A DNA stretch of 64,000 nucleotides from JAHFRG01 sp041495205 (lineage in GTDB: Bacteria; Pseudomonadota; Gammaproteobacteria; Burkholderiales; JAHFRG01). The notes under the pieces were generated by a model. The model saw nothing but the letters and a program-made list of their open reading frames with translations, had not been told where the DNA came from and did no database searches. Where the stretch lies: the NCBI GenBank assembly GCA_041495205.1, contig JBGQCF010000006.1, positions 16,477 to 80,476 of the forward strand. Direction: 5' to 3'. Positions 35,442 through 42,151 of this stretch are shown here, piece by piece (within the stretch, counting starts at the first letter, position 1; the number at the start of each line of letters is the position of its first letter). Both the position numbers and the translations under genes were made by a program.

Positions 35442-35451
35442 CTGATAAAAT

Positions 35452-37128
35452 ATGCGTTCATTATTCGTTCTAATTTTCGGGTTCCTGATCACAGCCTGCG
35501 CAATCGAGCAGTCGAGACCTGATGCAGAAAAATGCGGTGATTCCTCGGGATCGGAAGACGAGCAAATCTCGGCCTGCACGCGTGTGATCGCCTCTGGACA
35601 GCTTTCTAAGGAAAACCTTGCGATACCATTCTACTACTACAATCGCGGCAACGCGTGGAGTCGCAAGGGCGACCACGACCGGGCTATCGAAGATTATAGC
35701 GAGGCGATCCGGCTTAATCCGAAGGACGCCGATGCTTACCACAATCGCGGCTTCGCGTGGAGTAGAAAGGGCGACTACGATCGGGCAATCGCGGACTTAA
35801 ACGAGGCGATCCGGCTCGATCCGCAGGACGCCGATGCTTACAGAATCCGCGGCTCCGCGTGGAATAGAAAGGGCGACTACGACCGGGCGATCGCGGACTT
35901 AAACGAGGCGATCCAGCTCGATCCGCAGGACGCGTTAACTTACGCCAACCGCGGCTACGCGTGGGATAACAAGGGCGACCACGGCCGGGCGATCAAAGAT
36001 TATAGCGAGGCGATCCGGCTTAATCCGAAGGACGCGGATGCTTACTACAATCGCGGCTTCGCGTGGAGTGGCAAGGGCGACCACGGCCGGGCGATCAAAG
36101 ATTATAGCGAGGCGATCCGTCTCAATCCGCAGAACGCGTTAGCTTACGCCAACCGCGGCTACGCGTGGATTGAAAAGGGCGACCACGACCGGGCTATCGC
36201 GGATTTAAACGAGGCGATCCGGCTTAATTCGAAGGACGTCAATGCTTACAGAATCCGCGGCTACGAGTGGAGTCGCAAGGGCGACTACGACCGGGCAATC
36301 GCGGACTTGAACGAGGCGATCCGGCTCAATCCGAAGGACGCGTTCGCTTACGCCACCCGCGGCTACGTGTGGAATAACAAGGGCGACTCCGCGTGGAATA
36401 ACAAGGGCGACTACGACCGGGCGATCGCGGACTTAAACGAGGCGATCCGGCTCAATCCACAGAACGCGGTAGCTTACGGCGTCCGCGGCAACGCGTGGGA
36501 TAACAAGGGCGACCACGACCGGGCGATCGAAGATTATAACGAGGCAATCAGGCTTAATCCGAAGGATTCCGATGCTTACCACAATCGCGGCTACGCGTGG
36601 AATAAAAAGGGCGACTACGACCGAGCGATCGTGGACTTGAACGAGGCGATCCGGCTCGATCCGAAGGACGCGTTCGCTTACGCCAACCGCGGCTACGCTC
36701 AATTCTATCTTGGGCGATTCGATGCATCAGCGGCAGATTTTGCGCAAAGCTTGCGCCTCAATCGCAGCCCCTACACAGTGATCTGGCGCTATCTCGCGCA
36801 GTCCCGCAGCGGTAGCGCCATGCTTGCAAGTAATGAATTCTTCGCCAATTCGGCGAGCCTTGATAAGGAAAAATGGCCTGCTCCTATAATTGATCTATTT
36901 GCCGGTCGGCGTGGCCCTGCCGCATTGCTCAAGGCTGCGCAGCACCCGGATCCCGATATCCGCAGTCACCAAGTCTGCGAGGCGGAATTTTATATTGGTG
37001 AATGGCAGGTTCTAAATCAACGCCCGAAGGAGGCACGCGACATGCTGCAGCACGTGACGCAAGATTGCCCGAGAGATTTCGCGGAGTTTGAAGCTGCTGC
37101 TTCCGAGTTGAGACGACTTTCGGACTAG
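35452..37128 (+). CDS. Tetratricopeptide repeat lipoprotein
   Basis: A 558-residue protein with a lipoprotein signal (MRSLFVLIFGFLITACA; Cys17 after LITA). Eleven consecutive 34-residue TPR units follow (about residues 64-440), each like NRGYAWNNKGDYDRAIADLN, then a C-terminal helical region. The repeats form 102-base near-identical DNA units. Unit 8 carries an extra eight residues (GDSAWNNK), a small internal duplication. Such proteins scaffold protein contacts in the envelope. It is the last gene of the island, before the smpB fragment and tRNA-His. Confidence 0.88.
   Translation: MRSLFVLIFGFLITACAIEQSRPDAEKCGDSSGSEDEQISACTRVIASGQLSKENLAIPFYYYNRGNAWSRKGDHDRAIEDYSEAIRLNPKDADAYHNRGFAWSRKGDYDRAIADLNEAIRLDPQDADAYRIRGSAWNRKGDYDRAIADLNEAIQLDPQDALTYANRGYAWDNKGDHGRAIKDYSEAIRLNPKDADAYYNRGFAWSGKGDHGRAIKDYSEAIRLNPQNALAYANRGYAWIEKGDHDRAIADLNEAIRLNSKDVNAYRIRGYEWSRKGDYDRAIADLNEAIRLNPKDAFAYATRGYVWNNKGDSAWNNKGDYDRAIADLNEAIRLNPQNAVAYGVRGNAWDNKGDHDRAIEDYNEAIRLNPKDSDAYHNRGYAWNKKGDYDRAIVDLNEAIRLDPKDAFAYANRGYAQFYLGRFDASAADFAQSLRLNRSPYTVIWRYLAQSRSGSAMLASNEFFANSASLDKEKWPAPIIDLFAGRRGPAALLKAAQHPDPDIRSHQVCEAEFYIGEWQVLNQRPKEARDMLQHVTQDCPRDFAEFEAAASELRRLSD
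35640..36704 (+). repeat. Tandem 102-base repeats within the TPR gene
   Basis: About eleven head-to-tail units share blocks such as GGCGATCCGGCTCAATCCG and GACCGGGC. High nucleotide identity among units indicates recent expansion or conversion and makes copy number prone to change or misassembly. Confidence 0.8.
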
Positions 37129-37180
37129 ATCAGTCGGCACCTCGTCGGCAAGATCCCGGCTTTTTTTGGTCCCCATGCTG

Positions 37181-37251
37181 AGCGCGAAGCCGAAAAAGAA
37201 CGCGAATGGCAGCGCCAAAAACAGCGCCTGCTGCGCTCTAAGAAAGGATAA
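37181..37251 (+). pseudogene. Third copy of the smpB 3' end
   Basis: 71 bases match the end of smpB (codons for REAEKEREWQRQKQRLLR and SKKG) to a TAA, followed by AGCAGCTAAACTTTGG exactly as at 28271. It stands directly before the intact tRNA-His, where the real smpB would have been before the island entered. The differences from smpB match a related but not identical source. Confidence 0.85.
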
Positions 37252-37263
37252 GCAGCTAAACTT

Positions 37264-37339
37264 TGGGGTGGACGATGGGATTCGAACCCACAACAACCGG
37301 AATCACAATCCGGGACTCTACCTTTGAGCTACGTCCACC
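37264..37339 (-). tRNA. tRNA-His (GTG)
   Basis: The minus strand folds as a complete tRNA: acceptor GTGGACG/CGTCCAC, anticodon stem CCGGA/TCCGG with loop TTGTGAT giving anticodon GTG, T-arm GTGGG TTCGAAT CCCAT. The extra 5' G (37339) pairs with discriminator C, the tRNA-His identity feature, and CCA is encoded. Its 3' half was presumably supplied by the last integrated element. Confidence 0.95.
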
Positions 37340-37376
37340 ATTGATAAAAAAGCTGGCAGCGTTGTGGTTGAATATT

Positions 37377-37453
37377 TGGCGTGCCCGGCGGGAATCGAAC
37401 CCACAACCCCCAGCTTAGAAGGCTGGTGCTCTATCCGGTTGAGCTACGGGCAC
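37377..37453 (-). tRNA. tRNA-Arg (TCT)
   Basis: Acceptor GTGCCCG/CGGGCAC, anticodon stem CCAGC/GCTGG with loop CTTCTAA (anticodon TCT), T-arm GTGGG TTCGATT CCCGC, and encoded CCA. It lies between tRNA-His and tRNA-Pro in one cluster, read in the order Pro-Arg-His. Confidence 0.95.
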
Positions 37454-37505
37454 AGTAGCATCTTCCTTCAGCCAGCTGGCAACTTTACAAACCGGGTTTA
37501 AAATT

Positions 37506-37582
37506 TGGTCGGGGTGGAGAGATTTGAACTCCCGACATCCTGGTCCCAAACCAGGCGCGCTACCAGGCTACGCTACACCCCG
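37506..37582 (-). tRNA. tRNA-Pro (TGG)
   Basis: Acceptor CGGGGTG/CACCCCG, anticodon stem CCTGG/CCAGG with loop TTTGGGA (anticodon TGG), T-arm TCGGG AGTTCAAAT CTC, and encoded ACCA. First in the Pro-Arg-His cluster. It is distinct from the truncated tRNA-Pro(GGG) half in the island. Confidence 0.95.
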
Positions 37583-37644
37583 GAAGGGCGTAAATATACT
37601 CTTGACCATAATAAAGGTCAATTCGCCACAGGGAGAAAACCAGG

Positions 37645-37671
37645 TTGAGCAAATGGAACTTGCACTATAAT
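37645..37671 (+). promoter_or_regulatory. Probable promoter of dksA
   Basis: TTGAGC at 37645 and a perfect TATAAT at 37666, spaced 15 bases, lie about 30 bases before the dksA ATG. Spacing is shorter than ideal, but the -10 is strong. Confidence 0.5.
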
Positions 37672-37703
37672 TCAATTTCTGATATCAAAGCGGTTTCCCA
37701 GAT

Positions 37704-38141
37704 ATGGATGCGATGAAGATGTCCCCGGAATTACATAAACAATTCACCCCCTACGTACCGAAAAAGGGGGAAGAATACATGAATCCGAAACAGCTTGGGC
37801 ACTTTCGCAAAATCCTGGAAACCGTGAAAATCGAGTTGGGCCAGGATATAGATCGCACCGTGCACACCATGCAGGACGAGGCAACGATTTTTGCCGACCC
37901 TAATGATCGCGCCAGCCAGGAATCCGACATGGCTCTGGAACTGCGCAACCGCGACCGTGAGCGCAAGCTCATCAAGAAAATCGATGAAACCATCGGCAAA
38001 ATCGATTCGGGCGATTACGGTTACTGCGAAAACTGTGGCGTTGAAATCGGCCTGAAGCGCCTTGAAGCGCGGCCTACCGCCACCCTATGCATAGACTGCA
38101 AGACACTGGATGAATTGCGGGAGAAACAGGTGGCCAAGTAG
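37704..38141 (+). CDS. dksA: RNA polymerase-binding transcription factor DksA
   Basis: DksA enters the RNA polymerase secondary channel and with ppGpp adjusts rRNA and amino-acid promoters. The 145-residue protein has a coiled coil with the tip motif DPNDRASQESD, and a C-terminal zinc finger YCENCG...LCIDC. Length and layout match E. coli DksA. ATGs at codons 4 and 6 are possible alternative starts. It is a single gene closed by a strong terminator. Confidence 0.95.
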   Translation: MDAMKMSPELHKQFTPYVPKKGEEYMNPKQLGHFRKILETVKIELGQDIDRTVHTMQDEATIFADPNDRASQESDMALELRNRDRERKLIKKIDETIGKIDSGDYGYCENCGVEIGLKRLEARPTATLCIDCKTLDELREKQVAK

Positions 38142-38166
38142 CACTTTTCTTCCCGGCGGAAAACGC

Positions 38167-38200
38167 AAGGGGCGGCTCAACGAGCCGCCCCTTCATATTT
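38167..38200. terminator. Strong terminator between dksA and pnp
   Basis: GGGGCGGCTC and GAGCCGCCCC form a perfect 10-base stem with loop AAC, followed by TTCATATTTT on the plus strand. On the other strand the stem is followed by TTGCG, so it chiefly ends dksA but could also slow transcripts leaving pnp. Confidence 0.85.
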
Positions 38201-38216
38201 TGCCGAACAAAAAACT

Positions 38217-40319
38217 TTACTGAGTAGTCGTCGTTTCCGCAGCAACTGCTTTCATACTCAAACGCAGCCGGCCTTTATCGTCCGCTTCCAGCACTTTCAC
38301 TTTAACCGTCTGCCCTTCTTTAAGGTGATCCGCCACGCTGTTGACGCGCTCGTTGGCGATTTGCGAGATGTGCAGCAATCCGTCCTTGCCAGGCAGCACG
38401 CTCACGATGGCGCCAAAATCCAGGAGCTTGAGCACCGTGCCTTCATAAACCCGGCCGACCTCCACGTCCGCAGTGATGTCCTCAATGCGCTTCCTCGCCA
38501 GTAGACAGCCTTCCGAGGCGGTGCAGGCAATGGTCACCGTGCCGTCTTCTGCAATATCAATGGTTGTCCCGGTTTCTTCGGTAAGCGCGCGGATCACCGC
38601 GCCACCCTTGCCGATAACGTCGCGGATTTTCTCCGGTTTGATCTTGATGGTCATGATGCGCGGCGCGTAAGCCGAAATTTCACCGCGCGGGTTGGGCAGT
38701 GCCTGTTTCATCAACTCCAGAATATGCATGCGCCCTTCGCGCGCCTGATTGAGAGCGACGCGCATGATTTCATTGGTGATGCCCTGAATCTTGATATCCA
38801 TCTGCAGGGAGGTGACGCCCTTTTCGGTGCCCGCCACCTTGAAGTCCATATCGCCGAGATGGTCCTCATCGCCCAGAATATCAGTGAGCACCGCAAAGCG
38901 TTTGCTTTCCTTGATGAGGCCCATGGCGATGCCCGCGACGTGCGCCTTGACGGGAACGCCGGCGTCCATTAGCGCAAGACAGCCGCCGCACACCGAGGCC
39001 ATCGAGCTCGAACCGTTGGATTCAGTGATTTCCGACACCACCCGCATGGAATAGCCAAATTCCTCCACTGTCGGCAACACGCCCATCAATGCGCGCTTCG
39101 TCAGCCGCCCATGGCCGATTTCGCGGCGCTTGGGCGAGCCGACGCGGCCGGTTTCCCCGGTTGCATAAGGCGGCATGTTGTAATGGAGCATGAAGCGGTC
39201 GGTATATTCGCCTTGTAGCGCATCTATGATCTGCCCATCGCGTGCAGTGCCGAGCGTTGCCACCACCAGTGCCTGGGTTTCACCGCGTGTAAACAGCGCC
39301 GAGCCATGAGCGCGCGGCAACACGCCGGTGCGGATGGTGATAGGCCGCACGGTGCGGGTGTCGCGGCCATCTATGCGCGGCTCGCCGTCGAGAATTTGGT
39401 TGCGCACGATCTTCGCTTCCACATCCATGAAAATGGTTTTAATCAGGTTCTCGCGCTCAGGATCGGGATTTTCACCGTTGAGTTCGCTTAAAACCCGGCT
39501 GCGGATTGTGTCTATCTGCTGGCTTCGCGCTTGCTTTTGCCTGACGCCGTAGGCTTGGCGCAAATCGGCTTCTGCAAGTTCAGTGACTTTCGCTATCAGC
39601 ACTTCGTCCTTGGCCGGGGTCTGAAAGTCCCAAAGCGGCGTGTCCGCTTCGTCCGCGAGTTCGTTGATCGCTTTGATCGCCGCCTGCATTTCACGGTGCC
39701 CGAACACCACCGCGCCAAGCATGATGTCTTCGGGCAGTTCCAGCGCTTCCGATTCGACCATCAGCACCGCTTGTTCAGTGCCCGCAACCACCAGGTTGAG
39801 GGAAGAAGACTTTAACTGGGTAGCGCTGGGATTCAATATATATTCGCCGTTGACATACCCCACCCGTGCGGCGCCGATCGGCCCGTTAAAGGGAATCCCT
39901 GAAATAGCCAGCGCTGCCGAAGCTCCCAGTATCGCCGGAATGTCGGAATCAACCTCGTTGTTGGAAGACACCACGGTGGCAACGATTTGCACCTCGTTGT
40001 AAAGACCTTCCGGAAACAGCGGGCGCAACGGGCGGTCAATCAAGCGCGAGGTTAGGGTTTCCTTTTCCGAGGGCCGGCCTTCGCGCCTAAAAAAACCGCC
40101 GGGTATTTTCCCGGCGGCATAAGTGCGTTCCTGATAATCTACGGTCAGTGGAAAAAAATCCTGACCTGGTTTTGTTTGCTTGGCCCCGACCACGGTGACC
40201 AGTACCACCGTGTCATCCATGTTCACCATTACTGCGCCTGTTGCTTGGCGTGCAACTTCGCCGGTTTCAAACGTGATTTGGTGATTGCCGTAGCTGAAAC
40301 TTTTTTTAATGTGCTTCAA
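38217..40319 (-). CDS. pnp: Polynucleotide phosphorylase
   Basis: PNPase degrades RNA 3' to 5' with phosphate and works in the degradosome. The 700-residue protein has two RNase PH-like domains, a KH domain with VIGKGGAVIRALTEETG, and an S1 domain (YEGTVLKLLDFGAIVSVLPG). It is last in the rimP operon after rpsO. The rpsO-pnp spacer holds a CTGCCGCGGCAG palindrome and GCCGC/GCGGC arms, the usual position of a terminator and RNase III control site. Confidence 0.97.
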   Translation of the reverse strand: MKHIKKSFSYGNHQITFETGEVARQATGAVMVNMDDTVVLVTVVGAKQTKPGQDFFPLTVDYQERTYAAGKIPGGFFRREGRPSEKETLTSRLIDRPLRPLFPEGLYNEVQIVATVVSSNNEVDSDIPAILGASAALAISGIPFNGPIGAARVGYVNGEYILNPSATQLKSSSLNLVVAGTEQAVLMVESEALELPEDIMLGAVVFGHREMQAAIKAINELADEADTPLWDFQTPAKDEVLIAKVTELAEADLRQAYGVRQKQARSQQIDTIRSRVLSELNGENPDPERENLIKTIFMDVEAKIVRNQILDGEPRIDGRDTRTVRPITIRTGVLPRAHGSALFTRGETQALVVATLGTARDGQIIDALQGEYTDRFMLHYNMPPYATGETGRVGSPKRREIGHGRLTKRALMGVLPTVEEFGYSMRVVSEITESNGSSSMASVCGGCLALMDAGVPVKAHVAGIAMGLIKESKRFAVLTDILGDEDHLGDMDFKVAGTEKGVTSLQMDIKIQGITNEIMRVALNQAREGRMHILELMKQALPNPRGEISAYAPRIMTIKIKPEKIRDVIGKGGAVIRALTEETGTTIDIAEDGTVTIACTASEGCLLARKRIEDITADVEVGRVYEGTVLKLLDFGAIVSVLPGKDGLLHISQIANERVNSVADHLKEGQTVKVKVLEADDKGRLRLSMKAVAAETTTTQ

Positions 40320-40407
40320 AACGCGTTATCCTTTGTGAAATTTTAAGTTCAGTCCGAAAATTGCCGCTTCACCGTGAGACTGCCGCGGCAGCAAGAAAAT
40401 ACAAACG

Positions 40408-40677
40408 CTACTTGCGCAGGCCGAGGCGTTCAATGAGCTTGCGGTAGCGTTCCACACTGCTGCTCATCAGATAATCCAGCAGCTTGCGGCGGCGGTTTAC
40501 CATGCGCAACAGGCCTTGGCGTGAATGGTGATCTTTCACATGCGCCTTGAAATGCTCGGTCAGATCATTGATGCGCGCGGTCAACAGCGCAACCTGCACT
40601 TCCGGGGAACCGCTATCACCTTTTGCCGTTTGAAAATCCTGCACGATTTTTGACTTTTGGCTGGTCGTTACTGACAT
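40408..40677 (-). CDS. rpsO: 30S ribosomal protein S15
   Basis: S15 binds 16S rRNA and helps fold the 30S platform. The 89-residue protein contains GDSGSPEVQVALLTARINDL, HFKAHVKDHHSRQGLL and ends YRKLIERLGLRK. Length is exact for the family. It sits between truB and pnp in the classical order. Confidence 0.97.
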   Translation of the reverse strand: MSVTTSQKSKIVQDFQTAKGDSGSPEVQVALLTARINDLTEHFKAHVKDHHSRQGLLRMVNRRRKLLDYLMSSSVERYRKLIERLGLRK

Positions 40678-40786
40678 TACTTGCTCTCCGATTGAAAGTC
40701 CTGCATTTTACCTTTTAAACGCTTATATGCTCAAGTGAGAATTATTTTTGGTTATGAATTCAAACGCTTTCCCCTGATGTTCGCTG

Positions 40787-41692
40787 TCATTGCGCTGTAT
40801 CCGCGGCAAGCAGGCGTTTGGGTTTGATTTTGCCTTCGGCCGTGGCTTCGCCAACACCAATAAATATTTGTTTTGTATTATAAATTCTTGCCATCCCGCA
40901 AATCGGGAGTGCAGCTTGCGATATGGCATGGCCTTGCAAAAAATTACGGTAATTTTCCTCTTTCAGCAGAATTTCCGGAAGCCCCTGCAATAAACTGTCT
41001 ATGGGCAAAAGGCTTGCATCCCTTTGTTCCAGGCTCATCGTTTCAAGCTGCGGCAGCGAGAGCGCTTCATGCAGGTGAAAAGGCCCTACCTCATCACGGC
41101 GCAATGCTTTCAGATACGCCCCGCATCCCAGTCCCTTCCCCAAATCTTCGGCAAATACGCGGATATAAGTTCCCTTGCTGCAGTGAATGGTGATCTTAAT
41201 CTCCTCCCGCGTAATGTTGTCGAGCCGCAAAGATTCTATGCGCACTTGCCTTGGTTCCCTTTCCACGTGCTTGCCTTCCCTGGCATAAGCGTAGAGCGGT
41301 TTTCCCCGGTGCTTCAGGGCAGAATACATAGGCGGGGTCTGGCTGATACTGCCGAGTAAACGGCTCAAGGCTTTTTCTACCTGAGCGCGGGAAACATCGA
41401 CGGCTCGCCTGGACAGGATTTCCCCCTCGGCGTCGCCCGTTGAGGTGGTCTCTCCAAGTTTAATCACGGCTTGATAGGCTTTGCCTGAATCAAGCATACC
41501 CTGCGAAAACTTGGTCGCTTCACCTAGACAAACCGGCAGAAGACCTGTGGCCAGCGGGTCCAAAGTGCCGGTATGCCCCGCTTTGGCGGCCTGGAACAGG
41601 CGCTTCACTTTTTGCAAAGCGGCGTTGGAAGTGAGCCCCACTGGCTTGTCGAGGAGCAGAACGCCGTTGATTTGCCTCTTTGCGTTGCGCAA
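40787..41692 (-). CDS. truB: tRNA pseudouridine synthase B
   Basis: TruB makes pseudouridine 55 in the T-loop of tRNAs. The 301-residue protein has GVLLLDKPVGLTSN, the catalytic aspartate in AGHTGTLDPLATGLLPVC, and SKGTYIRVFAEDLG. It starts 7 bases after rbfA ends. The C-terminus (GEATAEGKIKPKRLL) is the usual PUA-like end. Confidence 0.96.
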   Translation of the reverse strand: MRNAKRQINGVLLLDKPVGLTSNAALQKVKRLFQAAKAGHTGTLDPLATGLLPVCLGEATKFSQGMLDSGKAYQAVIKLGETTSTGDAEGEILSRRAVDVSRAQVEKALSRLLGSISQTPPMYSALKHRGKPLYAYAREGKHVEREPRQVRIESLRLDNITREEIKITIHCSKGTYIRVFAEDLGKGLGCGAYLKALRRDEVGPFHLHEALSLPQLETMSLEQRDASLLPIDSLLQGLPEILLKEENYRNFLQGHAISQAALPICGMARIYNTKQIFIGVGEATAEGKIKPKRLLAADTAQ

Positions 41693-41699
41693 GATGGGT

Positions 41700-42068
41700 T
41701 TAAGACGGGTGTCTTTTGTCTTCCGAAATTGCCTGGTCTATCAGGACGGAAAGGCGTATGCCGCGCTCAACTGATGTATCGTAAATAAAATGCAGTTCCG
41801 GCACGGCGTACAGCTTGAGGCGCTGCGCCAGCTGGCTGCGCAAAAAGCCTGCTGCGTGTTGCAGGCCGCTCACGCTATCGGCAGTTTGCCGGGATTCACC
41901 GAGGTGCGTAAAAAAAATCTTGGCGTGGGCGTAGTCAGGTGATACTTCCACCTCGGTAAGCGTAATCATGCCCACCCGCGGGTCCTTCAATTCCTGGCAC
42001 ACGATTTCCGCCAGCTCTCGCTGGATCTGTTCGGCAACGCGTCGGGTTCTGGGATAGTCTTTAGGCAT
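41700..42068 (-). CDS. rbfA: 30S ribosome-binding factor RbfA
   Basis: RbfA is a KH-fold factor needed for 30S maturation and cold growth. The 122-residue protein contains RVAEQIQRELAEIVCQELKD, MITLTEVEVSPDYAHAKIF and LHFIYDTSVERGIRL. It follows infB across a spacer with an inverted repeat. Confidence 0.95.
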   Translation of the reverse strand: MPKDYPRTRRVAEQIQRELAEIVCQELKDPRVGMITLTEVEVSPDYAHAKIFFTHLGESRQTADSVSGLQHAAGFLRSQLAQRLKLYAVPELHFIYDTSVERGIRLSVLIDQAISEDKRHPS

Positions 42069-42070
42069 GG

Positions 42071-42150
42071 TTCAGTGAGGAGTAAGGTGTAAGGAGTAAG
42101 GCGTTAATAGGTTATTTAGGATTTTACCCCTTACTCCTCACCCCTCACGC
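42071..42150. repeat. Inverted repeat in the infB-rbfA spacer
   Basis: GAGGAGTAAGGTGTAAGGAG at the left and CCTTACTCCTCACCCCTCAC at the right are imperfectly complementary, forming a long hairpin in the only sizeable gap of this operon. It may be an intergenic repeat of the kind scattered in these genomes, or a processing site. Confidence 0.6.
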
Positions 42151-42151
42151 C

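Noticed and set aside
35640..36704. Regular 102-base repeats suggestive of a CRISPR array or minisatellite
   Set aside because: The repeats are in frame and encode TPR units; there are no unique spacers.
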